A stretch of 33,001 nucleotides of DNA from Bacteroidales bacterium (GCA_004555425.1 SFID01000037.1:1-33001), one strand, 5' to 3'; positions 1 to 9,001 are shown, numbered from the stretch's first letter. Translations and numbers: made by a program. The notes: a model not told the origin generated them from the sequence alone.

Positions 1-93
1 GCTAGTACAAAGATACAACATTTTCGCGCGAAATGCAAATCGCTTTAACATTTCGCAACATTCTATGAAATGTTAAAAGACGAGTTTTGCACA
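1..93 (-). promoter_or_regulatory. Outward-facing promoter/operator, left copy
   Basis: Read on the minus strand, this is a Bacteroidetes-type promoter: TTTG at 36-39, a 20-nt spacer, then TATCTTTG at 8-15, so transcription should start near position 1 and run out of the window. Upstream is a palindrome, TAACATTTCG at 46-55 (plus strand) facing TGAAATGTTA at 66-75. A second palindrome, TTTCGCGCGAAA, fills the spacer at 22-33. The whole block recurs inverted at 32870-32962 with only three mismatches, around positions 61-66. The promoter consensus is known for the phylum; that the palindromes are operators is inferred. The gene it drives lies outside the window. Confidence 0.75.
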
Positions 94-202
94 CGCGAGG
101 GGTTGCGATGTATTATATTACGAGGGAGATTCTTGAAGGTAAAATTCCTGCTTTTGTTCTCGCGGGAAATGGATGTATCGCACGTTGCATTTCGCCCGTT
201 TC

Positions 203-1003
203 TTACTTCTTGCAGAGTTCCCAGAAGGCCACGGCCGAGGCGGCGGCCACGTTGAGGCTGTCGACGCCGTGGTACATGGGGATGCGCACCACGTAGTCGG
301 CCGACTGGATGGCTTGGGCCGAGAGGCCGTCGCCCTCGGTGCCCATGATGATGGCCAGTCGTTCTTCGCTGCGCAGGATGGGGGCGTCGAGCGGGATGGA
401 GCGGTCGGTCAGGGCCATGGCAGCCGTGCGGAAACCTTGGGCGCGGAGTTCCTGCAAGTCGCTATCCACGTAGGTCCAGGGCAGCAGGAATATGGAGCCC
501 ATGGACACGCGGACGGCGCGGCGGTTGAGGGGGTCGCAGGAGGTGGGCGTGACCAATACGGCGTCTATGCCGAGGGCTGCGGCACTGCGGAAGATGGCGC
601 CAATGTTGGTCGTATCGACCACGGAGTCAATGACCACCACGCGACGCGCACCGCGGCAAACGTCCTCCACGCTGCGGGGCTGCGGGCGGCGCATTGCACA
701 GAGTACGCCGCGGGTGAGCGTGTAGCCCGTCAGGCTAGCCAGCAGTTCGCGGCTGCCCGTATAAATAGGGATGTCGCCGCAGCGGGCAATGAGGTCGGCC
801 GCATCGCCCGCCAGATGCTTGCGCTCGCAGAGGAGCGACAGGGGGGTGAGGCCCGCATTGAGCGCTACGCGGATGACCTTCGGACTCTCGGCGATGAAGA
901 TGCCTTGCGCGGGGTCAAGACGGTTGCGCAGTTGGGCCTCGGTGAGCGAGGCGAAGACCTGTGCGCCTGGGTCGTTTAGGGATTGGAGTTCTTGGATTGG
1001 CAT
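203..1003 (-). CDS. TrmH/SpoU-family RNA 2'-O-methyltransferase
   Basis: A 266-residue SPOUT-class methyltransferase that should transfer a methyl group from S-adenosylmethionine to a ribose 2'-OH in tRNA or rRNA. The three SpoU motifs are in order: motif 1 with N133, G135 and catalytic-type R139 (NIGAIFRSA), motif 2 GTEGDGL at 221-227, and motif 3 IPM...SLNVAAA at 241-255, which forms the knotted SAM site. The first 110 or so residues form the substrate-binding L30e-like domain typical of RlmB/TrmH relatives. The start is the first ATG of the frame. It lies downstream of the nuo operon on the same strand but is separated from it by a strong terminator and a hairpin array, so it is probably transcribed independently. 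The RNA substrate cannot be told from sequence. The family call is firm. Confidence 0.92.
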   Translation of the reverse strand: MPIQELQSLNDPGAQVFASLTEAQLRNRLDPAQGIFIAESPKVIRVALNAGLTPLSLLCERKHLAGDAADLIARCGDIPIYTGSRELLASLTGYTLTRGVLCAMRRPQPRSVEDVCRGARRVVVIDSVVDTTNIGAIFRSAAALGIDAVLVTPTSCDPLNRRAVRVSMGSIFLLPWTYVDSDLQELRAQGFRTAAMALTDRSIPLDAPILRSEERLAIIMGTEGDGLSAQAIQSADYVVRIPMYHGVDSLNVAAASAVAFWELCKK

Positions 1004-1013
1004 GGTTTTTGGC

Positions 1014-1159
1014 GGGCGCCTTGCGCCCTGGTTTCTATGGAAGCCTGCGGCTTCCTAGTTTCAACGGTCGCTTCGCGACCTAGTTTCAGTCGGGGACTGC
1101 GTCCCCTAGTTTCAGGGAATCCCTTCGGGCTTCCTGTTTCATCGCAGCCTTTCGGCTGC
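1014..1159. repeat. Hairpin array A, left run (six different stems)
   Basis: Six short palindromes sit 24-28 bp apart: GGGCGC/GCGCCC (1014-1028), GGAAGCC/GGCTTCC (1039-1055), GGTCGC/GCGACC (1066-1080), GGGGAC/GTCCCC (1092-1106), an imperfect GGAA.CCC/GGG.TTCC stem (1116-1134) and GCAGCC/GGCTGC (1144-1159). Loops are 3-4 nt (TGC, TTC or similar). The stems are separated by a nearly constant linker, TAGTTTCA or TGTTTCAT. No ORF crosses the run. It lies between the nuo terminator and the methyltransferase start. Confidence 0.85.
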
Positions 1160-1283
1160 TAGCTCGAATGTCTATGGCGACCTGAAACTAGAAAGTCAAG
1201 CTGCTGCTGAATCCGTAATGTCTTTCACCGCAGCCTAGCAGTCTATGTTGCAATGATACATCGCGCCTCTGACTATTGAGCTA

Positions 1284-1351
1284 GCAGCCAAAGGCTGCGA
1301 TGAAACCAGGAAGCCGCAGGCTTCCGTTGAAACTAGGTCGCGAAGGCGACC
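1284..1351. repeat. Hairpin array A, right run (three stems, inverted)
   Basis: Three stems reuse those of the left run in the opposite direction: GCAGCC/GGCTGC (1284-1298), GGAAGCC/GGCTTCC (1309-1325) and GGTCGC/GCGACC (1336-1351). They are joined by GATGAAACC and GTTGAAACTA, the reverse complements of the left-run linkers. The 124 bp between the two runs (1160-1283) has no stem array but contains one orphan linker, CTGAAACTAG, near 1182. Confidence 0.85.
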
Positions 1352-1361
1352 ATACCAACTA

Positions 1362-1398
1362 AAAAAGGGGCTGCACCGAGGAGGTACAGCCCCTTTTT
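1362..1398 (-). terminator. Terminator of the nuo operon
   Basis: A GC-rich hairpin with arms AAAAAGGGGCTG (1362-1373) and CAGCCCCTTTTT (1387-1398) lies a few bases past the nuoN stop. On the minus strand the stem runs into a U tract. Because both sides carry A/T runs it could work in both directions. Confidence 0.88.
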
Positions 1399-1409
1399 GT
1401 TGAAAGACG

Positions 1410-2912
1410 TTAGATTCCGAAGCCGAAATAACTCAGGAAGTTGAAGGGCGCGCTGAATACGCCGAAGAACATCGTCAGGATGACACAGAGGACAATCGCT
1501 ACGGTGCTGCTGATGTTGGCGTTGAAGCGGGCAATGGGCTGCTCGTTCTTGTTGATGTACATAGCCTTGACAATAAGCAGATAGTAGTAGAGCGAAATGA
1601 CCGTGTTGACAAGGGCGATGAAGACTGTCACCTCGAAACCAGCCTTGAAGGCGGCCATGAAGATGAAGAACTTCGAGAAGAATCCGGCGAAAGGAGGAAT
1701 ACCTGCGAGGGAGAAGAGGCAGATAGTCATGCAGAACGCCATGTAGGGATTCGTGGTGTAGAGCCCGTTGTAGTCGCTGATGCCCACCTTGCCACTGTGG
1801 TGCTCCACTTCGTGGATGATGGCGAAGGCACCGAGGTTGGCAAAGGTATAGACGGCAAGGTAGAACACGAGGGCCTCCATGCCTTCGGCTGTGCCACCGA
1901 GGATGCCCAGCACGAGATAGCCCGCCTGCGAGATGGCAGAGAAGGCCATGAAGCGCTTGAGGTTGTTCTGGCGGATGGCGAAGAGGTTGGCCACGGTGAT
2001 GCTCAACACGATGAGAAGTTGCAGGGCGGTGTCCCAGTATTCAACGAAGGGACCTACGGAGAACACCTTCGTGAGGATGACCATCAGCGTGAAGGCTGCA
2101 GCACCCTTGGAGAGGACGCTGAGGAAGGCCGTCACGGGAGTGGGAGCACCTTCGTAGGTGTCGGCAGTCCAGAGGTGGAAGGGCACCATCGAAATCTTGA
2201 AGCCCAGACCCGAGATGACGAGCACAAGACCCAAGATGCTGATGAGATTGGGCGCGGAGAGGGCAGCGGCCATCTGGCCGAAATAGAGCGTGCCGCAAGC
2301 ACCGTAGAGCAGGCTGATACCATAGAGCATCAGACCGCTGGAGAAGAGGGCCAAGAGAATGAACTTGGCACCCGCCTCGCCGCTCTTCTGGCATCCCTTG
2401 TTGAAGGAGATGAGGGCGGCCATGGGGATGGAAGCGAGTTCAAGGCCGATGAAGAACATCAGGAAATGGCCCGCAGAAATCATGAAGTACATACCCAAGA
2501 GGGTGAAGAGCAGGAGAGAGTGGAACTCGCCAGCCTTGATGTGGTTCTCCTTGCGCATGAGGTAGGGCGTGGCCATAACCATCACGATGAGCGCACCCAC
2601 GTTGAGCACACTCTTGATGAGCGTCATCATCTCCGTGTGGAGATACATGCCGCCAAAGAGGGAAGTCCAAGTGGCTTCGTTGGCTGCGCCGCAGGGCAGG
2701 AGATTGAACACGGTATGTACGAGCATCAGAACGATGGGCACACGGGTGAGCCACATCATTCGCGCACAGGGACGGCCCTCAAGACTACATTCGTTGCCGC
2801 AGTTCTCGGCCTTCTTCTCGCTCGACACGAAGAGGTCGATGAGGAAGGTCAGGAGAATCACTGCCAAGAGAGACAGTTCCTCGCGCATGCCTAGAAATTG
2901 TGAATAGTCCAT
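1410..2912 (-). CDS. nuoN: NADH-quinone oxidoreductase subunit N
   Basis: A 500-residue, almost wholly hydrophobic protein of the Mrp-antiporter-like proton-channel family, last gene of the nuo operon. Family signatures are FFIGLELASIPMAAL in the middle of the chain (glutamate in transmembrane helix 5) and PFHLWTADTYEGAPTPVTAF (broken helix 7 region), followed by SKGAAAF with a buried lysine. It should form one of the three distal proton-pumping modules of membrane-arm Complex I. Length matches the family. The start codon is 25 bp after the nuoM stop, and the stop is followed directly by the operon terminator. An N-terminal stretch of about 30 residues after the first helix is rich in charged and Cys residues (EKKAENCGNECS), which I do not recognise as functional. 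Confidence 0.95.
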   Translation of the reverse strand: MDYSQFLGMREELSLLAVILLTFLIDLFVSSEKKAENCGNECSLEGRPCARMMWLTRVPIVLMLVHTVFNLLPCGAANEATWTSLFGGMYLHTEMMTLIKSVLNVGALIVMVMATPYLMRKENHIKAGEFHSLLLFTLLGMYFMISAGHFLMFFIGLELASIPMAALISFNKGCQKSGEAGAKFILLALFSSGLMLYGISLLYGACGTLYFGQMAAALSAPNLISILGLVLVISGLGFKISMVPFHLWTADTYEGAPTPVTAFLSVLSKGAAAFTLMVILTKVFSVGPFVEYWDTALQLLIVLSITVANLFAIRQNNLKRFMAFSAISQAGYLVLGILGGTAEGMEALVFYLAVYTFANLGAFAIIHEVEHHSGKVGISDYNGLYTTNPYMAFCMTICLFSLAGIPPFAGFFSKFFIFMAAFKAGFEVTVFIALVNTVISLYYYLLIVKAMYINKNEQPIARFNANISSTVAIVLCVILTMFFGVFSAPFNFLSYFGFGI

Positions 2913-2937
2913 ATTGTGGAATTAACTTTGAAGGGGT

Positions 2938-4479
2938 TTACATAAAAGGATTGCACGTGGAAACATGATGAGCAGCGGCCTGAATGTGGTCCACGATGGG
3001 AGCCACACCGTCCGTAATGACATTGCTCACCCAAAGCGGAGCCATACCGAGACCAGCCACAGCCAGAATCAGACAGATAACGGCGAAACGCTCGTCCCAA
3101 GTGGCATCGGTAAGTTCGAGGTGGTGCTTGTTGGTGCAGGTGCCGTAGAGAATCTTGCCCACCAGGCGGAGGATATAGACCGCGGTGATGACAATACTCG
3201 TACAAGCGGCAATGGTGAGCACGCGGTGGAAGGTGTCGGTATTCTCAAACGAACCTACGAAGATGGTCATCTCGGCCACGAAGCCCGAAAGGCCCGGCAG
3301 ACCGAGGTTGGCCAAACCGGCAATGACATAGCACACTGCCAGGAAGGGCATGATGCGCATCAGACCGCTCAGTTCGCGGATGTCGCGGGTGTGGGTGCGA
3401 CCGTAGATCATACCGATGAGGGCAAAGAAGAGGGCGGTCATCAAACCGTGGCTCAACATCTGGAGGACAGCACCCGTGCAGGAAGTCTTGGTGAGCATCA
3501 GGATGGCGAAGAGCACCAGACCACAGTGCGAAACGGACGAGTAGGCATTGATGTACTTCAAGTCGGTTTGTACGCAAGCGCTGAACGCACCATAGACAAC
3601 GGAGATGCCCGTGAGGATGAGGAATATCCAGCCCAGTTCCTGCGCTGCATCGGGCAGGAGGTACATGGCAATGCGGAAGCAACCATAGCCACCGAGTTTC
3701 ATCAACACACCAGCGTGGAGCATAGACACGGCAGTAGGTGCGGAGGCGTGACCGTCGGGACTCCAAGTATGGAAGGGGAAGAGGGCACCGAGGACACCGA
3801 AGCCAACAAAGGCCATGGGGAACCAGATGCACTGCTGGGCCAAGGGAATGGCCGTGGCACCGCCCGTGTGGTTGGCAATGTGGAGGATGTTCATCGTATT
3901 GCCGCCTGCACCGAAGAAGATACCAAAGATACCCATCATCAGGAAGGCAGAACCACCCATGAGCATAAGTGTCAGTTTCATGGCCGAGTATTCCTTGCGA
4001 CCGCTACCCCAGACACCGATAAGGAGGTACATGGGAATGAGCGCAATCTCGTAGAACATGAACATGGCAAACATGTCGATGGTGATGAAGAAACCGAACA
4101 CACCCATCGAAAGAAGGGTGAACCAGAGGAAATATTCCTTGGTGAGCGGCTGGAGTTTCCAAGAGGCAAACGTACCAGTGAATACGATGACGGCGGAGAG
4201 CAACAACATGACAACGCTAATGCCGTCGACGCCTACCTCATAGTTGATATGGAGAGCGGGGAACCATTCCACGCAGTCGTGGAAGAGCATGACGTCGGTG
4301 TTGCCGCCTTCGCGGGCTGCCAAGAAGGCAAAGGTCAGATAGACAGCGTGTATCAGCAGTGCCGTACTACCTGCTACCATCACACCCCTGACTTGGTTGA
4401 GCGTGCGTGCGGCCCACAGGCCAAGAAGCATCACCAAGGGGATGAGCACGAATATGGATAATAATAATAAATTACTCAT
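2938..4479 (-). CDS. nuoM: NADH-quinone oxidoreductase subunit M
   Basis: A 513-residue polytopic membrane protein, the middle antiporter-like subunit of the Complex I membrane arm. The conserved glutamate helix appears as FYEIALIPMYLLIG, and the PFHTWSPDGHASAPTAVSML segment with the following LMKLGGYG matches the family's broken helix and key lysine. Length is usual for NuoM. It sits between nuoL (15-bp gap) and nuoN (25-bp gap) on the same strand, the standard order. Its role is proton translocation coupled to quinone reduction in the peripheral arm. Confidence 0.96.
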   Translation of the reverse strand: MSNLLLLSIFVLIPLVMLLGLWAARTLNQVRGVMVAGSTALLIHAVYLTFAFLAAREGGNTDVMLFHDCVEWFPALHINYEVGVDGISVVMLLLSAVIVFTGTFASWKLQPLTKEYFLWFTLLSMGVFGFFITIDMFAMFMFYEIALIPMYLLIGVWGSGRKEYSAMKLTLMLMGGSAFLMMGIFGIFFGAGGNTMNILHIANHTGGATAIPLAQQCIWFPMAFVGFGVLGALFPFHTWSPDGHASAPTAVSMLHAGVLMKLGGYGCFRIAMYLLPDAAQELGWIFLILTGISVVYGAFSACVQTDLKYINAYSSVSHCGLVLFAILMLTKTSCTGAVLQMLSHGLMTALFFALIGMIYGRTHTRDIRELSGLMRIMPFLAVCYVIAGLANLGLPGLSGFVAEMTIFVGSFENTDTFHRVLTIAACTSIVITAVYILRLVGKILYGTCTNKHHLELTDATWDERFAVICLILAVAGLGMAPLWVSNVITDGVAPIVDHIQAAAHHVSTCNPFM

Positions 4480-4494
4480 AGCAGAATATATATC

Positions 4495-6423
4495 TTAAAA
4501 GAACAGAACACTGAAGACCACAAGGAGAATACCCAGGAAGAATACGAGGGCGTACTGCTGTACGCTGCCGCTCTGCAGATTGCGAATCTGGTAGGACAGC
4601 GAGTGCGTTCCCCAAGCCAGGAAATCGAAGAAACCATCCACAATGTGGCGGTCGAACCAAGCGATGGGCTTGCTCACGCGGGCAAAGATGATGCGGTGCG
4701 TGATGAACTGATAGACTTCGTCCATATAGAAACGCTTGTAGGCCCAGCGGTGCAGGCGGGGGAAGGCTGCGTACATGCGGTCGGCCACGGGCTGCTTCTC
4801 TCCTTTATATATATAGGTGGCAAGGGCGATGGCAAGGATAGCCATCACCGTGCTGGTGATGGCCACCTGCTTCTCAAAGTGGATGGTGTAGTCCTCGCCG
4901 TTGGCCGTTACGAAGCTACCGAAGCTGCCGCCCCATTCGAGGAAGCCGCCCAGCGTGGTATAGACACCAACGCCCACGGTGATAACGGTGAGCACGATGA
5001 GGGGAAGGGTCATCGTCAGCGGAGCCTCGTGGGGAGTGTGGTGAGCGTGGAGTTCCTTGTTCTCAGTGCCCCAGAAGATACCGAAGTAGAGGCGGAACAT
5101 ATAGAAGGCAGTCATAGCAGCTACACCCGTCATCCACCAACCCACAACGGGGCTGTAGTTGAAGCAGGCGGTGATAATCTCGTCCTTCGAGCTGAAGCCC
5201 GAGAAGAAGGGAATACCGGCAATGGCCAGACAGGAAATCAGGAAGGTGATATGCGTGATGGGCATATACTTGCGCAGGCCACCCATTGCGCTCATCTCGT
5301 TGCTGTGAACGGCATGAATGATACAGCCAGCACCGAGGAAGAGGCAAGCCTTGAACATGGCGTGGGTGAAGAGGTGGAACATAGAGGCCATGTAGCCCAG
5401 CGAGCCGTGGGCGTCAATCACAGCCTCGTGGCCAGGCATGCAAACGCCGAGGGCCACCATCATGAAGGCTATCTGCGAAATTGTGGAGAAGGCGAGCACG
5501 CGCTTGATGTCGCTCTGCGCACAAGCCACAGCCGCAGCATAGAACGCGGTGAACGCACCGACCCAAACAACAATGCTCAGGCTCTCGGGCGCATACTGAA
5601 TCCAGAGCGGGAAGAGGCGGGCAATCTGATAGACACCAGCCACAACCATCGTGGCAGCGTGAATCAGGGCACTGACAGGCGTAGGACCTTCCATGGCATC
5701 GGGCAACCAAATGTGCAAGGGGAACATGGCACTCTTACCAGCACCACCGATAAACATCAGCACCAGCGCGGTGGGAAGCATGAAACTGCCCTCGGCAAAG
5801 CCTGCCGCATCAAAATCGAAGCCGAAGCTCTTGCAGTAGTAGCCGTAGATGAGGATGCCCACCAAAAAGAACATATCGGCAAAGCGGGTGACGATGAACG
5901 CCTTCTTGGAAGCCGCGATGGCAGCAGGCGTGGTGAAATAGAAACCGATGAGGAGGTAGGACGACACGCCGACAAGTTCCCAGAAAAGATACATCTGGAA
6001 GATGTTGGTGGCGACAACCAGTCCCAGCATCGACATGGTGAAGAGGCTCAGGAAGGCATAGTAGCGCTGGAAACCGCGCTCGCCGTGCATATAGCCGAAG
6101 GAGTAGATGTGGACCATCAGCGATACGGTGCTGATGACGATGAGCATCATCACAGAGATGGGGTCGAGCATGATTCCCATATCAAAGTGAAGCGAGCCCA
6201 TGGGCAACCACTCGAAATTGTAGGGAACCAACGTCTCGTAGATTCCTCCCACGCGGTCGGCAGTGAAGTAGGTCCATGCAGTCATGTAGGACAACACCGT
6301 CACTGCGGCCAGGCTCAACGTACCGATGAGGCCGGCCACCTTGTGGCTTAACCATTTACCCCAAACGCCCAGGAGGAGGAACGAGAGGAATGGCAGCAAC
6401 AGAATGAATAATGTATATTCCAT
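4495..6423 (-). CDS. nuoL: NADH-quinone oxidoreductase subunit L
   Basis: A 642-residue membrane protein, the most distal proton-pumping subunit of Complex I. Signatures include GYMHGERGFQRYYAFLSLF, YLFWELVGVSSYLLIGF (conserved Glu) and KSAMFPLHIWLPDAMEGPTP followed by VSALIHAATM. The extra C-terminal region after about residue 480 fits the long lateral helix and final transmembrane segment that set NuoL apart from NuoM and NuoN. It starts 45 bp after nuoK and ends 15 bp before nuoM. Nothing is missing relative to the family. Confidence 0.96.
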   Translation of the reverse strand: MEYTLFILLLPFLSFLLLGVWGKWLSHKVAGLIGTLSLAAVTVLSYMTAWTYFTADRVGGIYETLVPYNFEWLPMGSLHFDMGIMLDPISVMMLIVISTVSLMVHIYSFGYMHGERGFQRYYAFLSLFTMSMLGLVVATNIFQMYLFWELVGVSSYLLIGFYFTTPAAIAASKKAFIVTRFADMFFLVGILIYGYYCKSFGFDFDAAGFAEGSFMLPTALVLMFIGGAGKSAMFPLHIWLPDAMEGPTPVSALIHAATMVVAGVYQIARLFPLWIQYAPESLSIVVWVGAFTAFYAAAVACAQSDIKRVLAFSTISQIAFMMVALGVCMPGHEAVIDAHGSLGYMASMFHLFTHAMFKACLFLGAGCIIHAVHSNEMSAMGGLRKYMPITHITFLISCLAIAGIPFFSGFSSKDEIITACFNYSPVVGWWMTGVAAMTAFYMFRLYFGIFWGTENKELHAHHTPHEAPLTMTLPLIVLTVITVGVGVYTTLGGFLEWGGSFGSFVTANGEDYTIHFEKQVAITSTVMAILAIALATYIYKGEKQPVADRMYAAFPRLHRWAYKRFYMDEVYQFITHRIIFARVSKPIAWFDRHIVDGFFDFLAWGTHSLSYQIRNLQSGSVQQYALVFFLGILLVVFSVLFF

Positions 6424-6468
6424 AAAAAATGAATCAACTAGGTTAGTAGATGAGATACTGGCGAGCGA

Positions 6469-6777
6469 TTACCATTTCATGTTCTTCAATTTCTCCACGC
6501 CAATGCTGGTGAACATACGGTAGAGGTTAATCATGATGGCAATGGCCACGGCACTTTCAGCAGCTGCTATCGCGATGGTGAAGAGGGAGAACAGATAACC
6601 CTCGTGTCCTTCGGGGAAGAGCATGCGGTTGAACACTGCGAAATTGATGTCGGCAGAGTTGAGCATCAATTCGATGGACAGCAGAATGGCCAAGGTGCTG
6701 CGGCGGGTCAGAAACCCGTAGATGCCGGCAAACATCATCACGGCCGAGATAATCAGGATATATTCAATGTGTATCAT
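6469..6777 (-). CDS. nuoK: NADH-quinone oxidoreductase subunit K
   Basis: A 102-residue protein with three transmembrane helices, the normal size for NuoK. The segment FAGIYGFLTRRSTLAILLSIELMLNSADINF carries the conserved membrane glutamate (within IELMLN) that forms part of the proton path linking the quinone site to the antiporter modules. It begins 18 bp after nuoJ. The other membrane glutamate is expected in the second helix, where AAAESAVAIAI supplies one. Confidence 0.95.
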   Translation of the reverse strand: MIHIEYILIISAVMMFAGIYGFLTRRSTLAILLSIELMLNSADINFAVFNRMLFPEGHEGYLFSLFTIAIAAAESAVAIAIMINLYRMFTSIGVEKLKNMKW

Positions 6778-6795
6778 GTGGGTATCTGATTATGG

Positions 6796-7326
6796 TTAGT
6801 GTTTACGCGCAATCAGCAGACCGGCAACGATACAAGCCAAGAGCAGGAGGCTGACTGCCTCGAAGGGCAAGAGGTAGCCCTGTTCGCCCGAGGCGAGGAG
6901 CACATGGCCGATGGAGGCAATGGAATTGGTAGTTTCGCCCACGGGCTCGCTGGGAGCACCGAGCACGGCTACCTGCTCGAAGAGGTTCTGCTTGAACAGC
7001 ATCAAGAGGAATACGCCAAGACCCACCACGGAAAGGGCGGCGCTAGCCAGCACTTTGCCCACGGTGTTGCGGCTCAGTTGTTCCTGGCGGCCACTGGTCA
7101 GAAGGATGGAGAATACGTACAGCACAATGATGCCGCCGGCATATACCATCACCTGCACCGCACCCAGGAAGGTGTAGCCCATCAGGAAGTACAGACCTGC
7201 TGTGCCCAGGAGGACGAACAGCAAGTAGGTGGCAGCACGCACAATGCTCTTCGTCAGCACGGTGGCCAACGAACTGAGCACGATAAATACTGCCAGGATG
7301 ACAAACATGATATTTTGTGAATTCAT
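6796..7326 (-). CDS. nuoJ: NADH-quinone oxidoreductase subunit J
   Basis: A 176-residue membrane subunit of Complex I. The family signature, a glycine-rich helix followed by LGAVQVMVYAGGIIVLYVFSILL, is clear. I place the start at 7326 (MNSQNIMF) rather than the frame's upstream ATG at 7371, because the 15 upstream residues are hydrophilic, unlike NuoJ N-termini, and would run into the nuoI stop. No strong Shine-Dalgarno sequence is seen, which is common in this phylum. NuoJ lies beside NuoK and contributes to the hydrophilic axis of the membrane arm. Confidence 0.93.
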   Translation of the reverse strand: MNSQNIMFVILAVFIVLSSLATVLTKSIVRAATYLLFVLLGTAGLYFLMGYTFLGAVQVMVYAGGIIVLYVFSILLTSGRQEQLSRNTVGKVLASAALSVVGLGVFLLMLFKQNLFEQVAVLGAPSEPVGETTNSIASIGHVLLASGEQGYLLPFEAVSLLLLACIVAGLLIARKH

Positions 7327-7374
7327 AAAATCTTGTGTTTTATTGTACGGGAGGGCTAGCCCCCGTGCCAAGTT

Positions 7375-7839
7375 TTATTTTTCTACGACGCTGCTGCCTT
7401 CGTTGTTGAGCACCTTGATGAGTTTCGAGCGGTCGAAGACGGCGTTTTCGTAGCTCTGGTCAAACTCAATGGCACCGTGGGGGCAAGCACGCGTACAAAG
7501 TTGGCAGAACATGCACGAGCCCAGGTTGTATTCGTACTTCACGAGGCGTTTTTTCTTCTTGCCGTCCTCGGTCGTGACAAATTCGCTGGTCACCTTAATC
7601 GTATCGTTGGGGCAGGCCATTTGGCAGATACCGCAACCTACGCATTTGTGCTGGTTGTTCTCGTTGTGAGGCATTGAGAGCGATCCGCGGAAGCGGTCGA
7701 ACATCTCGAGTGTCTCGCGGTTCTCGGGATATTGCTCGGTAATCTTCTTGGTGAAGAACTCGCGCATCGTGGTCTTCAGACCTGTGGCGAGAGACTTGAC
7801 ACCCGAAGCCAGACCGGCAAAGTAGTTTTCGTTGTTCAT
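7375..7839 (-). CDS. nuoI: NADH-quinone oxidoreductase subunit I, 2x[4Fe-4S]
   Basis: A 154-residue ferredoxin-like subunit of the peripheral arm. Two CxxCxxCxxxCP motifs are complete: C66, C69, C72, C76 and C109, C112, C115, C119, giving clusters N6a and N6b, which pass electrons toward N2 in NuoB. Between the motifs is a basic loop (KKKKRLVK). Since this operon lacks nuoE/F/G, NuoI is probably close to where electrons enter the complex, for example from a reduced ferredoxin or flavodoxin; that is inference. It starts 10 bp after nuoH. Confidence 0.96.
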   Translation of the reverse strand: MNNENYFAGLASGVKSLATGLKTTMREFFTKKITEQYPENRETLEMFDRFRGSLSMPHNENNQHKCVGCGICQMACPNDTIKVTSEFVTTEDGKKKKRLVKYEYNLGSCMFCQLCTRACPHGAIEFDQSYENAVFDRSKLIKVLNNEGSSVVEK

Positions 7840-7849
7840 GGTGTTATTC

Positions 7850-8929
7850 TTAGAATGTCAGTCCCAGCGACACGAGCAGTGCCATGAGGACGAGGTTGAA
7901 CATAGTGATGGGCACGAGATACTTCCACTCGAGCGACAGAATCTGGTCAATACGCAGACGGGGGAAGGTCCAGCGCAGCCACATCAGCAGGAATACCACA
8001 AAGAAGGCCTTGCCGAGGAACCATACAGCACCGGGGATGAGGTCCATGATATGGTTGAAGCCCTCCAACCCTGCAATGTGGAGCGGAGCCCAGCCACCCA
8101 AGAAGATGGTCGAGGCCATACCGGCACAGATGAAGAGGTTGAGGTACTCGGCCAGGTAGTAGTAGCCAAAGTGCATACCAGAATATTCGGTGTGGTAGCC
8201 AGCGGTCAACTCGCTCTCGGATTCGGGAAGGTCGAACGGGCCACGGTTACACTCGGCATTGCCTGCAATGAGGTAGATGATGAAAGCCAGAACGGCGGGC
8301 ACGTGGCCGCGGAAGATGTTCCAGCCTTCAACGGCCTGCTGCTCGCAGATTTCGCTGAATGACATCGTGCCCGTCAGACAGATCATAGCGAGCATGGTCA
8401 TACCGATGGACAGTTCGTAACTGATAATCTGTGCACCCGAACGCATGGCGCCGATGAGCGAATACTTGTTGTTGGAAGACCAACCGGCCAACAGGATGCC
8501 CACCACGCCAACACTGGAGATGGCCAAGAAGAAGAACACGCCGACGTTGAAGTCAATCATGTGCGCGCCCTTGTTCCAAGGCAGGCAGGCAAAGGTCACC
8601 ATCGAGGCCGACACCACAAGGAAGGGGGCCAGGTTGTGCAGGAACATATCGGTCTTGCGCAGGTTGATGATTTCCTTCGTCAACATTTTGAATACATCGC
8701 TGAACACCTGCAGCGTTCCCCAGGGGCCGACACGCATCGGGCCAAGGCGACACTGGAAGGCGGCGCAGATTTTGCGCTCCATGTAAATCAGGACGATGGC
8801 AAATACGGCATAGAGTGTGATAATGGCCAGGGCCACCAGCACAGACTCTGTCAGAATGGCTGCCCACTCGGGGATATATCCCGTCAGGAAGCCATGGAGC
8901 CAACTTGATATTTTTGAAAAGTCAAACAT
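7850..8929 (-). CDS. nuoH: NADH-quinone oxidoreductase subunit H
   Basis: A 359-residue membrane subunit that forms the quinone-binding chamber together with NuoB and NuoD. Signatures are YMERKICAAFQCRLGPMRVG, the following LQVFSDVFKMLTKE, and GPFDLPESESELTAGYHTEY with its acidic loop that lines the quinone path. I choose the ATG at 8929 (MFDFSKIS); the upstream ATG at 8983 would add 18 residues that do not look like NuoH. About eight transmembrane segments are expected and visible. The gap to nuoCD is 72 bp. Confidence 0.95.
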   Translation of the reverse strand: MFDFSKISSWLHGFLTGYIPEWAAILTESVLVALAIITLYAVFAIVLIYMERKICAAFQCRLGPMRVGPWGTLQVFSDVFKMLTKEIINLRKTDMFLHNLAPFLVVSASMVTFACLPWNKGAHMIDFNVGVFFFLAISSVGVVGILLAGWSSNNKYSLIGAMRSGAQIISYELSIGMTMLAMICLTGTMSFSEICEQQAVEGWNIFRGHVPAVLAFIIYLIAGNAECNRGPFDLPESESELTAGYHTEYSGMHFGYYYLAEYLNLFICAGMASTIFLGGWAPLHIAGLEGFNHIMDLIPGAVWFLGKAFFVVFLLMWLRWTFPRLRIDQILSLEWKYLVPITMFNLVLMALLVSLGLTF

Positions 8930-9001
8930 TTTATTTCGGATTTGTGTGAACGGGGATTGCCCAACGCAGGTTGTGGCCTGCATCGGCCCGTCCCTTGGTG
9001 A

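Noticed and set aside
70..296. Short plus-strand ORFs at the left end
   Set aside because: They begin inside the promoter repeat and run into the antisense of the methyltransferase gene.
1014..1351. CRISPR array
   Set aside because: The spacing is CRISPR-like, but the constant part is only about 8 nt and the variable parts are all palindromes. There are no cas genes.
1797..2894. Long plus-strand ORF (365 codons) opposite nuoN
   Set aside because: It is rich in His, Glu and Gly as expected for the antisense of a hydrophobic protein, and nuoN on the other strand is beyond doubt. The same holds for the long antisense ORFs over nuoM, nuoL, murF (minus strand), the M16 peptidase, argS and the exporter.
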